Shown: positions 19,801 to 27,256 of the stretch, piece after piece
Layout: every line of letters begins with the position of its first letter
Numbering within the stretch: the first letter of the stretch is position 1
DNA from: Moraxella ovis
GTDB taxonomy: Bacteria > Pseudomonadota > Gammaproteobacteria > Pseudomonadales > Moraxellaceae
Direction of reading: 5' to 3'
Length of the DNA stretch: 64,000 nucleotides
NCBI RefSeq assembly: GCF_900453105.1
Contig: NZ_UGPW01000001.1
Coordinates: 992,001-1,056,000, forward strand
Position numbers and translations under genes: made by a program
Notes under the pieces: generated by a model
What the model saw: the letters and a program-made list of their open reading frames with translations, nothing else
What the model was told of the DNA's origin: nothing
Database searches by the model: none

Positions 19801-21513
19801 TTGATTGGTGTTGCTGGTCTGATTAGCGGTGATACTAATGTCGCCTGTGGCTGTGATGAGTGCTTGATTGCCGGTGTTGTGAATGCTGGTGGTAGCAGTG
19901 ATATGACCGCGAGCAGTTGGGACGGGTTTGGTTTGAGTGTTTGCACCAGAGCCACTTAAAGCAGGTGGTTGTGGGTTGGTTCCCAAATTACCTGTACCGC
20001 CTGATGTATTTGTATTATCTGCTGGCTCACTGCTGATACTGCCAGCACTTTGATCACTGCTTGGGGTAGAAGGTGTGGGGATACTGGTTTGTCCATACAG
20101 GCTTTGACCGATTACAGCTTTATCAGTGTTGATGAGTGTATCGGTGGTGATACCAAGCTTGCCTGTACCAGTTTGGATCAGCTGACCGGTGTTATTAAGC
20201 TTATCCGTATGAACTTGCAAAACACCGCCGTAGACACTACCAAGGTTTTTAATGCTATTTTGAGCATCAATCTTGGCAGTCTGTGTGCTGGTGATGGTAC
20301 CGGCGTTATTAAGACTTGCGGTATTGATGGCGATATCAGCTTGTTCACTTAACAAGGTGCCGTTGTTTTGAGTGGTGCTACCATGTGTGTTGATGGTGAC
20401 AGCGTCTTTGGCTAGGATTTTACCAGTATTGACAAGATTGCCTTGGCTATCCAAGGTGAGTGTACCTGTGCCAAACTGCCTTCCATTGCCGGTTGCTGTG
20501 ATAACCCCTTGATTATTAACCCCAAAGCCTTTGTCTGTGCCGACAAGATGAATCTTACCAGCGTACATACCACCAAGCGCTGAAATGTCCAATGCCAAGA
20601 TTGGCGTAGTGCCTTGTTGCTCCTTATTGGTGGTTTGACTGGCGGATGATGTGCTAGTTTGTTTATTGATGGCAGTTAATTGTGTGAAATCGCCATCTTG
20701 AATATTCACACTGTTTTCACCCAAGATAACATCCAGCTGTTTGCCTGCATAAATCTCATCATGGATTTGGGCGGTTTTGGCGATGAGAGTGGCATAATCG
20801 GTGCCTTGTAGGTTTAATTTGCCATGGGCGGCAATATGACCTGTGCCAACTTCATAACCTGTCACTTGCCCGTGATTAACTTGGCTGTTTGCTGCTGCCA
20901 GATGGACATTACCAGCATTGATAAAGCCAGCACCATTGATGACAAGCCCTGATGGATTGGCAATGATGACATCGGCTTTTTTACCTGCAATTTCAATAAA
21001 ACCACCTAAGTGACTTGGGTGGTTTGAATTGACTTGGTTTAAGATGGTATTAGCTTCCCCACGAGCCATAAAGGGGTTAGCTTGTACATATCCTGCGATT
21101 TGGGTATTGACTGCTTTACGGTTGTTATTTAATACAGCACCTGTGCTACCGACATCAAACTGGCTGTAATGGTTATTGGATAAGCCGTTGGCATTAGGCG
21201 TGGCGATATTGACAGAAGTGATGCCACTGGCGGTAGGCAGGATGATGGGCTGCAAGGCTTTATCGGCAGATGGGTCAGCGGTGATGGTGGTGGGTGTGTT
21301 GGCGTGCACGGTTAGACCTAAACCAAACAGAAGTGATAGTGCAAGGGTCTTTAAACCAAAGCCAACACCAAAACCAAGCGATGTTGACGAAACTGGCGTA
21401 CTACCACCCACGCTAGGGTTGTCAGATTTGCCTTCTGATCTTGTCTTTTCAGAAACCACCACAAATCTGCCTAGGCTTTTACTGAAAATGATGCGATAAC
21501 AAAAGCGGTTCAT
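13849..21513 (-). CDS. CdiA/FhaB-like two-partner secretion exoprotein (scaffold), 2554 residues
   Basis: Large surface filament exported by the CdiB-type pore. Residues 1-25 are an extended signal peptide region (MNRFCYRIIFSKSLGRFVVV); the signal peptide proper ends near VHA (residue 71). The TPS haemagglutination domain spans about 72-340, with NPFMARGEANTIL and ANPSGLVINGAGF. The middle is hundreds of residues of beta-helix-type repeats (short N-, T-, G-rich units). Near 1190-1250 there is a basic stretch (RRHKRVPNGGG). A pre-toxin region occupies about 2280-2554. The frame stops at TAG 13849-13851 before the toxin, so alone it would be a toxin-less adhesin/scaffold. Base composition is less GC-rich at its 3' end. 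No VENN motif was found. Confidence 0.9.
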   Translation of the reverse strand: MNRFCYRIIFSKSLGRFVVVSEKTRSEGKSDNPSVGGSTPVSSTSLGFGVGFGLKTLALSLLFGLGLTVHANTPTTITADPSADKALQPIILPTASGITSVNIATPNANGLSNNHYSQFDVGSTGAVLNNNRKAVNTQIAGYVQANPFMARGEANTILNQVNSNHPSHLGGFIEIAGKKADVIIANPSGLVINGAGFINAGNVHLAAANSQVNHGQVTGYEVGTGHIAAHGKLNLQGTDYATLIAKTAQIHDEIYAGKQLDVILGENSVNIQDGDFTQLTAINKQTSTSSASQTTNKEQQGTTPILALDISALGGMYAGKIHLVGTDKGFGVNNQGVITATGNGRQFGTGTLTLDSQGNLVNTGKILAKDAVTINTHGSTTQNNGTLLSEQADIAINTASLNNAGTITSTQTAKIDAQNSIKNLGSVYGGVLQVHTDKLNNTGQLIQTGTGKLGITTDTLINTDKAVIGQSLYGQTSIPTPSTPSSDQSAGSISSEPADNTNTSGGTGNLGTNPQPPALSGSGANTQTKPVPTARGHITATTSIHNTGNQALITATGDISITANQTSNTNQASIDAQTLNTKTLTNTNSKIALEDINWQLTRFDNSKGSITARDGMVIDSGSVIINTSGSLASGGDMTLIAKDSIINQDGTITAVKQADITAKELQNGGTITADAIAITQQVDYTHTDQDKLVANRLAFTTSGKLINQSQLTADQTLTLNANYIDNTQAGIINSGNHTQITSQTNITNQGLINGDTTIVKAANTINNQAFGRIYGTQLAIQADTLNNTPAKATNQQTNQENDHHTSPVIAARERLDIGVNHLNNNPNPDRVGKFNEDFDNQALITSLGGLHIGGSLDDDHHATGKAQTVVNKGATIESAGQMQVDTKTLLNTNADFKKHTVKVDAESVYGQTLYRAHEQAAAIPTAQKSTDVADLGKKPMAGLFDCPKGSECIVNYDHNSPIWSYFKIDAPKQPIPDIKAKDLLDEPKLPKNETAESCALAEASNQACTQYNEALANYTKVMGPLLKWQEDNAASIEALELAIREYNRQFATNKSDVDLALNIYTTDEAKLGPTSKKGAPDGALYVKDASGNFHFVTEEVDVITTDFVVYEDKTLSSDPARMVAGQNLVIHGDTLINDKSQMNAGAGFSVIGDTVIQTPDNGLYGEKTKVTENGRFTRYTVRSSAGGRRHKRVPNGGGSFTQSFAPLATYGLPILNAAINKTPSAITFDQSALTSGDVETVLAALKANQSALSLDAKQQLSKLLAAKAQGQAVDEAILPELTKVLSQSVNTKPASVISADFSQLTIPSSALYIINADDPNLPLVQTDPVFTDYKQWLSSDYMLKALQSDPNHIHKRLSDGYGEQERIKDQYYLLTGRHINTDYHSNEEAFKALMDNGITAAKQFGYTLGTALTPDQMANLTTDIVWLVKQPITVVTKDKDGNSITKTQDALVPKLYLRSANIATGTLSPDGRYSTVSARSIDMQLTGNLDNNGNVIAKGTMSIKANNVTNDGGIYGNFVAVTADNTIANHGTMYANSAMSLDAGNQIINQSQTTTHHNKQGQSTSSNTAITRIATIRVGDGLKDQTDEQGNPLITLSLRGNQIIYQGATSDNTGGSTHMTAENGIDIGTVTVSNHISAVADENNYFNYSQTTDVGSNITSHGNTIIRTTGEYADINIQGSSMQSGGTTAVVATGDVSISEGRQTERAESASLHTNRRLTGSKTEQSGFGQYSDKSLVSQVGGNQVVIQGVNTSLISTEVLADKDILIKADNQLLIGSAKDNVSGHSSHEVTKKGLFATSPTSVTLGKQQTRQNDAYEHTTYTGSLVGTTGGNIRLEAGDDINIINSDIIAQKDAIDANTGNILFKAQAVDITSQNIQSSNESHFLQKTTGITASVSSSLVGEVQSLETLKESINDTNSRRAKLMGSLAAVSKARTLTQNLQDGKLGNIRAQATIGSQSTKSDSHSRQEMNDAANVYAEGNLIFDVKGKGENSTLTVTGSNISVGKNLYNLVEGDVTYQASTQTNTQDSQNSSKGWGAGVYASANLSTDGLTSNSAGFTINANKAKGSSSETTTTHTNTQVTVGGTTVNDIGGSLILDGANLDTTYLTGTVGGDLIVKSRQDTYQYTHDQKQAGFSADVGFNGKPQSFSINGGKTDVDATYAQVTHQSGITAKESTLIVQGQGSFTGGHLITDAGKNQTQFAQGIQTQGIQNQLSYGGDAISVGIGIGADTSNPNGKAKPTLQGLGYGKITPTHKTSTTHSAITDQAGLSHINTENFKQAEVQNQLNEIITNEFNKEQALKELGAQTVVTTEFGREAPKVVAEFSKNQIKRIASDPNLTPEEKITEQQKWAEGGIYRVALHTAAGLLATGTIEGTLSTGAVAGIAPKLNDIQDKLTEKLTEQGFEKETAESISNSALTLLIMGAGTSTGLDTSSTAYAVNMDVNNRWLHDSEIIKIFGKKTQLEQFAKEHGITYEEAWRAVLAQAYRNTDDNFRKIHQSSAESNLSKAAEDFLRKNDLYIKSTAQERANSQQNTKTTKYKGLLNSVINNTPKQTQ

Positions 21514-21680
21514 AACACCCCTAACTTACACTACCAAATTATCATCTTAATTTGCCAAAACACCTGCCAGTTTGCCTATTTTAGTAACAAAGCAGTAATA
21601 TTGTGTGGATATTAGCACAGGTATTCTTAAAAATAAAGTCTTATCTATTTAAGAATTTAATTTTTGTTTTTCGATATAAA

Positions 21681-22622
21681 ATGACTTTGGCTGAGGCTGA
21701 AGAATTAACCAATTTAGTTATTTTAGACCAAGTTGGAAATCAGTTAATAGATAAATACAGAAAAAGTCCATCATCACTCAGCCATAGTGAACTGATGGCA
21801 CTGGGAAACATACTAAACTACTATTATGCTGGTGGCAGTAGTTTATCACATATTCAGTCCATGCTCACAAATCATACCGGCTCCACCTTAAAGCCAAATG
21901 ACTATCTGTTTAATAGGGGCACAGGTGGTGAACATGAAAAAATGTTTTGGGATGCTGCAACACAACGCAATATAAACAAGCAGGTTAGTGATGTCGCATC
22001 TTTGGGTGGCGATGCTGTATTTGCAGCTCCTGGAAAGGTAATGAATGTTGTTCGCATTGCCACAGGCAGCACTATGATAGCAAGCGGCATTCAGAGTGTT
22101 AAACAAGGAAAAACAGGACAAGGCTCTTTTCAGGTTGTGGCTGGAACTTTAATGTTTGTGCCTATTGGTAAAAAAGCAATCCCTACCAATCAACTAAGTT
22201 TATCTGGCACTATTAGCCATGTAAATGGGTATGCTACCAGCTCTTATAGTGGCATGAGGCTAAATTTGGATCTTAGAACTACTGAAGCAGCAAACTCTCT
22301 TATTGAGAGCTTGCGTTCAAATGGAAGGTTGCCTAGTCATTACATTACAAAAATTGAGGCGGGGAAAAATGGATGGCAAACAGGAAAGGCTTTAAATAGC
22401 ACAAACCCAGGTAAGCAAATTGGAGGAGATATCTTTTGGAATACTCCCAGTGTTGTACCTAATGCACCTAGGAGAATCTGGTATGAGGCGGATGTTGGTC
22501 TTAAAAATACCATATCCAGATCAAAACAACCAGGTACAAGACTCTTGTATTCAAACGATGGTTTGTTATATATTACAACAGACCATTATCAATCTGTAAC
22601 TTTTATAGGGAGATGGAAATGA
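21681..22622 (+). CDS. barnase-type ribonuclease toxin module (CdiA-CT-like, orphan)
   Basis: The last ~105 residues match the barnase/guanyl-specific RNase fold. Seen are LPSHYITKIEAGKNGW, GKQIGGDIFWN, the catalytic Glu in WYEADVG, the Arg in RLLYSND and the His in TTDHYQ, corresponding to barnase Glu73, Arg87 and His102. The amino part (MTLAEAEELTNLVILDQVGN) resembles the pre-toxin region of CdiA proteins. There is no scaffold. The frame is open back to GTG 21603, but ATG 21681 is the better start; neither has a strong ribosome site. Its stop overlaps the barstar ATG (ATGA). It is divergent from cdiA, opposite to the usual placement of orphan modules. Confidence 0.85.
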   Translation: MTLAEAEELTNLVILDQVGNQLIDKYRKSPSSLSHSELMALGNILNYYYAGGSSLSHIQSMLTNHTGSTLKPNDYLFNRGTGGEHEKMFWDAATQRNINKQVSDVASLGGDAVFAAPGKVMNVVRIATGSTMIASGIQSVKQGKTGQGSFQVVAGTLMFVPIGKKAIPTNQLSLSGTISHVNGYATSSYSGMRLNLDLRTTEAANSLIESLRSNGRLPSHYITKIEAGKNGWQTGKALNSTNPGKQIGGDIFWNTPSVVPNAPRRIWYEADVGLKNTISRSKQPGTRLLYSNDGLLYITTDHYQSVTFIGRWK

Positions 22623-22912
22623 ATCAAATTATGATTGATGGTAATATTGTTAAAACTGAAAAAGATTTTCATAGAACCTTAGCAATTCAGTGTGATGTAA
22701 CAGAGTTTTATGGGCATAATCTTAATGCTCTTTGGGATTTGCTTTCCTGGGGGGTGGAAAGACCAGTTTGTATTATTTGGAATAATTCTGAAAATTCAAA
22801 AAAATTCATGGGCGCGTCAGTATTCTACCAAATCATTAATGTCTTACAAAGAGTTAAGGAGCAAGATGAGAATTTTGGCTGGGCAGATCGTTTTGATTAT
22901 ATAATAAAATAG
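22619..22912 (+). CDS. barstar-family immunity protein
   Basis: A 97-residue protein matching barstar, the intracellular inhibitor of barnase: YGHNLNALWDLLSWGVERP corresponds to the barstar binding helix. The key Asp39 equivalent is kept (ALWD); the Asp35 equivalent is Asn. ATG 22619 overlaps the toxin stop by four bases, and GGGAG lies about five bases upstream; ATG 22613 is an alternative. It neutralises the neighbouring RNase. The pairing of a catalytic barnase and an intact barstar makes the functional call strong. Confidence 0.9.
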   Translation: MNQIMIDGNIVKTEKDFHRTLAIQCDVTEFYGHNLNALWDLLSWGVERPVCIIWNNSENSKKFMGASVFYQIINVLQRVKEQDENFGWADRFDYIIK

Positions 22913-22952
22913 ACTTCAGGCTAATTATAGCTCATAAGATAACCAGCGATAG

Positions 22953-22986
22953 TCCTGTAGGGTGGACTTAGTCCACCTATGCTACT
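22953..22986. repeat. GTAGGGTGGAC dyad repeat
   Basis: GGTGGAC (22961-22967) and GTCCACC (22971-22977) form a perfect dyad inside GTAGGGTGGACTTAGTCCACC. It lies between the barstar gene and the CdiA remnant, another module junction. Confidence 0.5.
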
Positions 22987-23294
22987 TGTCAAAGCTAGAT
23001 ACCACCACAAATGAGCTCATCAACAACCTCTCTCACAAACTTGCCGCAGGTCTGACAGGCTGCCTATCCGCCAAAGACAAATCTTGTGAAGCAGGAGCAG
23101 TTGGTGCTATCATAGGTGAGATGGTGGGTGATTGGATGGTGAATGATCATGAAATCATCACACCTGATGGTGACAGAATTCTTGTATTAAGCGATCACGA
23201 CAAACAACAAATCCTAAACACCGCCAAACTCACCGCAGGCTCTGTAGTGCTATTGTGCGATGCAGGACTAAATTTCAATTACCAACCCTTATAA
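22962..23294 (+). pseudogene. CdiA pre-toxin remnant
   Basis: A short plus-strand frame of 110 codons opening inside the dyad repeat (GTG 22962), hence without a natural start. Its middle, LSHKLAAGLTGCLSAKDKS followed by GAVGAIIGEMVG, is typical of the CdiA/FhaB region just before the toxin junction. The end, after KLTAGSVVLLCDAG, becomes unrelated sequence and stops. It is best read as a fragment of another cdiA 3' region, cut at the repeat on the left and near the toxin junction on the right. Its stop overlaps the end of the HTH gene on the other strand. Confidence 0.6.
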
Positions 23295-24052
23295 GTATTA
23301 ATCGCAATACATAAATCTTTCCATCCCTGCCAATATTCATTATCTTTTTGCTGCAAATACATTTGTTTGTCCCAGATATCATCCGCCCAGTAGCTAACTG
23401 GTTCTCTACCAATGACTTTCAGTGGGTGTTCACCTCCTCTGATTAGCTTTTCGTACTTATCAGGGCTGATTAAATAACTGATTGTTTTTAGCTTTTTGTC
23501 GCTTTGCTTAATATTTTTGAGAGCTGCAACGAACTCCGGCTGATCTCGAGCACCTGTAACACCTACCACATGACTTAAGTGAATATTGGTATCAAATACT
23601 CTTGCTTGCCTAACGCTGTATTGCTTGATAATCAGTACTTCTCCTGCTTCGCTATTATTTCTGATAAAAAGAACTTGCTCAACATCATTAAAGCTCTCCT
23701 CTGGTGTAAAACAAAACTCCACAAAACTTTCCGCTGAAAACATTGATGGTGCGCGTAGTGTAGGATAGCACGCTCCCATGTCAAAACTTAGCCATTCAGG
23801 GCTGGCGCCTAAAAAATGTGCCAACATATCTAGTTGTGCAAAGGTGGGTTCAAGTCTGCCTTGAAACCACTTTTCTACCATGGATGCTCTATCAAAGCCC
23901 AAATCGTGAGCAATGAGTGCTGGAGTCAAGTATGGTGCACTAGGGATATGAGATAATTCACCCAACAGACTATTGAGTTTATCTCCAATATTTTTTGTTC
24001 TGTTGGAGGCTTGATGCCTTGTAATTAATTCCTCTAACTTAAATTTATCCAA
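23279..24052 (-). CDS. helix-turn-helix protein, XRE-like, unknown role
   Basis: A 257-residue protein. Residues about 35-95 look like an XRE-type DNA-binding domain (LTPALIAHDLGFDRASMVEKWFQG, then LDMLAHFLGASPEWLSFD). The C-terminal 160 residues (QVLFIRNNSEAGEVLIIKQY; LKVIGREPVSYWADDIWDKQ) are not a family I recognise and might sense a ligand or bind a partner. The start codon lies only 14 bases from the istA start on the opposite strand. Its last codons overlap the CdiA remnant's frame by 16 bases. It may be island cargo or part of the IS21 unit. It could regulate the neighbouring genes, but nothing here proves that. Confidence 0.6.
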   Translation of the reverse strand: MDKFKLEELITRHQASNRTKNIGDKLNSLLGELSHIPSAPYLTPALIAHDLGFDRASMVEKWFQGRLEPTFAQLDMLAHFLGASPEWLSFDMGACYPTLRAPSMFSAESFVEFCFTPEESFNDVEQVLFIRNNSEAGEVLIIKQYSVRQARVFDTNIHLSHVVGVTGARDQPEFVAALKNIKQSDKKLKTISYLISPDKYEKLIRGGEHPLKVIGREPVSYWADDIWDKQMYLQQKDNEYWQGWKDLCIAINTYKGW

Positions 24053-24066
24053 AGAGGATGCAACTT

Positions 24067-25659
24067 ATGAAAATAGCTAACAAAATCATCCGTGCTGTGC
24101 TACGGCAAATCAAGCAAGAACTAAGCAATCGTGAAATTGCACGCAATCAGAAGATTTCACCAACAACAGTGGCTAAAATACGGCAATTATCCAATAACTG
24201 TACGGTGGATATTGATGAATTGCTGACTGTTAATGACCTTGAAATGCGTAGACTGCTAGGAATTGAAAAGGTCTACAATCCACACAAGACCAAGCATGTC
24301 AAGTCCCATCCTGATTGGGCATATATTGATCAAGAAATGTCACGGCCTAATGTGACTTTAGAGCTACTATGGCAAGAATTTAAAGCCGTTCATCCTGATG
24401 GTATCGGCTACTCCCAGTTTTGTGAGGTGTATCGTAAATACAAGAAAACTGTACGCCCAAGCAAACGACAAACTTATAAGGCTGGCGAAATGGCACAGGT
24501 AGATTTTTGTGGTCAAACAATGCCAATCTATAATGAACAGACAGGTCAAGTCGCCATCAATGCTCAAATATTTGTCAGTATATTGCCAGCATCAGGCTAC
24601 ATCTTTTGCACCGCTGTCGCCTCACAAAGGGTTGATGACTGGCAGATGTGTCATATTCGCATGTTTGATTATTTTGGTGGAGTGCCTCAAAAGCTTATCG
24701 CTGATAATTTAAAATCTGCCGTGATCAGCAATAATAAAACAGGAGTGCATCTAAACGCCTCTTATAGTGAGCTTGCTGATCATTACAATATTATAATTTT
24801 TCCCTCGCGTCCAAGAAAACCTCAGGATAAGTCTATGGCGGAATTAGCAGTGCGCATTGTGCAAATGGGTATTTTGGCCAAATTAAGAAATCGTAAATTT
24901 TTCCATCTTGATGAATTGAATGATGTGCTTACACAAGAGCTTGTTATTTTAAATACAAAAACAACCAAGCGCTATCCAGAGAGTCGCTACACTTGCTTTA
25001 GTAAGACCGATCAGCAATTTCTTAATCCACTACCTAGTAGAGGATACGAAGTATGCCAATGGACCTATCATCTTAAAGTTTCTGAGTTTTATACAGTAAC
25101 CTTGGAAGGTGTTGGATATTCCGTACCTTATCAGTTTATTGGTCAATATGTCGATGCTAAAATGACAGATCGGACAATTGATCTGTACTTAAATAGAGAA
25201 TTGATTGCCAGCCATGCACGTATCCCATCAGGCAATAGCATTTTAAATGAACACATGCCAAGAAATCATCAACTACAAGATGAGATGCAACCAGACAGAC
25301 TGGTTGCTTGGGCGCAAAGCATCGGTGTGCAAACCAGTTTCGTCATTCAAAAGATATTGAGTAACAAATCAGGATATGCCAACAATCTTAAAAAGCTTAA
25401 TCAATTAAAGCGATATCTGTTTGAAAACAAAGTTCCAGCCTTGCAAATCGAACAGGGATTTGACTATATACAAAAACTTAATATCAATGCGATTGACAGA
25501 ATTGTTTCGGTATTTAAAAACAAAGTTTATCAAAAGAATAATCATCTGATTGTTCCAACCATGGAAGAGTTAGATGTTGTGTTTTCTAAAAATCAAACAC
25601 ACGAAAATATTCGTGGATCAAGTTACTATGCAAATCAATACAACACGATTTCAATCTAG
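24067..25659 (+). CDS. istA: IS21-family transposase IstA
   Basis: DDE transposase that cuts and joins IS21 ends. Length is 530 residues from ATG 24067, chosen because AGAGG lies nine bases upstream; ATG 24058 is possible. The amino end has a helix-turn-helix (NREIARNQKISPTTVAKI). The catalytic core shows Asp in AQVDFCGQTM, Asp in LIADNLKSAV and Glu in KSMAELAVRIVQ. The C-terminal part is the usual Mu-type domain. istB follows after nine bases. The gene looks intact. Confidence 0.92.
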   Translation: MKIANKIIRAVLRQIKQELSNREIARNQKISPTTVAKIRQLSNNCTVDIDELLTVNDLEMRRLLGIEKVYNPHKTKHVKSHPDWAYIDQEMSRPNVTLELLWQEFKAVHPDGIGYSQFCEVYRKYKKTVRPSKRQTYKAGEMAQVDFCGQTMPIYNEQTGQVAINAQIFVSILPASGYIFCTAVASQRVDDWQMCHIRMFDYFGGVPQKLIADNLKSAVISNNKTGVHLNASYSELADHYNIIIFPSRPRKPQDKSMAELAVRIVQMGILAKLRNRKFFHLDELNDVLTQELVILNTKTTKRYPESRYTCFSKTDQQFLNPLPSRGYEVCQWTYHLKVSEFYTVTLEGVGYSVPYQFIGQYVDAKMTDRTIDLYLNRELIASHARIPSGNSILNEHMPRNHQLQDEMQPDRLVAWAQSIGVQTSFVIQKILSNKSGYANNLKKLNQLKRYLFENKVPALQIEQGFDYIQKLNINAIDRIVSVFKNKVYQKNNHLIVPTMEELDVVFSKNQTHENIRGSSYYANQYNTISI

Positions 25660-25668
25660 GAGATAAGT

Positions 25669-26408
25669 ATGTCTAACAACAAAATAATATCTAAACTCAA
25701 ACAGTTAAAACTTAGCCATGCTGCCAATTACTATGAAGCGCAATATCTAACGCCAAGCAATCCTCAAATTGGTACAGCGCAACTCATTGATGGCATGTTG
25801 GAGCATGAGATTAATCAACGACATAATAATTATGTCAATAAATTAATCAAAAATGCCAAATTTCGCTACAGTAAAGCCAGAATTGAAATATGGATTATAG
25901 TAGTAAAAGATTAAACCCTGATGCCATTTCGCATTTATTGGAAGATGAATGGATAGATAAACATCGAGGTGTCATTATTGTAGGAGCTACTGGCACGGGT
26001 AAAACTTGGCTGGCTTGTGCCTTGGGTAATCATGCTTGCCGCAATTTAAGAAAAGTGATGTTTGTTCAAGCTGCTGATTTGTATGAAGATATCATTTTGT
26101 CAATCGCTGATGGTAGTATTGCCACGGTTAAGCAAAAATATTGCAAGGTGGATTTGTTAATCATTGATGACTTTGGCATAGGTGAATTGCTACCACAGAT
26201 ATGCCCTGTGTTACTGGACATTATTGACAAGCAATCTAGTGTTGGAGGTCTGCTGATAACTAGCCAGTATCCTGTTGCAAATTGGCATGATTTATTTTCT
26301 GAGGCGACCATTGCTGACGCTATATTAGATCGCATTATTCACCGATCATATCCTATTACATTAACAGGGGAATCCATGCGGAAAAAATTGACTTATATGA
26401 TCAATTAG
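25669..26408 (+). pseudogene. istB: IS21 helper ATPase IstB, frameshifted
   Basis: Two overlapping frames together make one IstB. The first (25669-25914) gives the N-terminal domain to KARIE and then runs out of homology. The second (25890-26408) resumes at MDYSSKRLNP and contains Walker A GATGTGKT and Walker B LLIIDDFG. The junction looks like the loss of one A in the GAAA/ATATG stretch near 25885. The product would lose ATPase function unless the ribosome slips or the second frame starts at ATG 25890, for which there is no clear ribosome site. A sequencing error is also possible. Confidence 0.8.
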
Positions 26409-26545
26409 ATTTATCCAAATAACAATCATATAAAAAATCAAATGACCAGCATTTATCGGAATGACTGGTCATTTTAAATTGGAATCTTTGTCCATTTGGG
26501 GTTGGAATAGGTGGTCAAGAAGGTATGGATTTTGCAAAAAACTAT

Positions 26546-27256
26546 GGGTCTGTACTAGAATAACTCTCATGTTATACTAGTTTTATGAAGATAACCCATT
26601 GTAAACTAAGTAAGAAAGCACAAAAAGACTGCTTGAATTTTTTGTACTTGAAGTTACTGCTCGTTCGGCAGCTGATTTGCTACAAATACACCCAAATTCA
26701 TCAGCGTTATTCTATCACAAAATCAGACTTGTGATAGAATGCCATCTTAATCTTAAGGCTAAAGAATTGTTTGATGGCGAAATAGAGCTTGATGAAAGCT
26801 ATTTTGGCGGCATTCGCAAAGGCAAGCGTGGTCGTGGAGCTGGTGGTAAAACAGCTGTCTTCGGTCTTTTAAAACGCAACGGTAAAGTCTTTGTGATTGT
26901 GGTCAAAGACACCAAGACTGGCACACTAATGCCCATTATCGTCGGTAAAATCAAACCTGACAGCATTGTCCATACTGATAGCTATCGTGGTTACAATGCT
27001 CTTGATGTAAGTGATTTTAAGCATTTTAGAATTAACCATTCCAAAGAATTTGCCAAAGACCATAATCGCATCAACGGCATTGAGAATTTCTAGTCACGAG
27101 CCAAGCGTGTTTTAAGAAAGTACAATGGCATTGACAAAAAACATTTTCACTTGTTTATCAAGGAAGGTGAATTTAGATTTAACTATGGCACACTCTCTAA
27201 TCAACTTAAAGTGTTGGAAAAATGGTGTGGGGTTTAGGCTAATCCAGTACAGCCCC
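26546..27256 (+). mobile_element. IS1016-like element (IS1595 family), decayed
   Basis: The 711-base element has terminal inverted repeats GGGTCTGTACTAGA (left) and GGGGCTGTACTGGA (right, read inward), matching at 12 of 14 positions. Flanking octamers AAAACTAT and AAAATTAT look like a target duplication with one change. Length and ends fit IS1016. Confidence 0.8.
26585..27237 (+). pseudogene. IS1595-family (IS1016-type) transposase, broken
   Basis: The frame starts at ATG 26585 (MKITHCKLSKKAQK). It is shifted by loss of one T in a T-run near 26637-26642, after which homology continues as LEVTARSAADLLQIHP. The DDE core is visible (ELDESYFGGIRKGKRG, VHTDSYRGYNALD, FRINHSKEFA). A TAG at 27091-27093 replaces the Trp normally found after IENF, and homology continues to KVLEKWCGV at 27237. 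With one frameshift and one nonsense codon the transposase should be inactive. Confidence 0.85.

Larger units (their letters stand above)
24067..26517 (+). mobile_element. IS21-family insertion sequence, right end intact, left end not found
   Basis: istA and a frameshifted istB are followed by a right end that finishes TGGAATAGGTGGTCA at 26517, with a related inner repeat TGACCAG...CTGGTCA at about 26443-26470. IS21 elements end in TG...CA. No matching left end is present in the sequence just upstream of istA, where the HTH gene begins. The nearest matching inverted end is at 9003, 15 kb to the left. Confidence 0.7.

Noticed and set aside
13849..21513. Many long open frames antisense to or shifted within cdiA (for example near 15164-15397, 16985-17269, 19574-19804)
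   Set aside because: They are shadows of the long repetitive cdiA frame, without start signals or recognisable homology.
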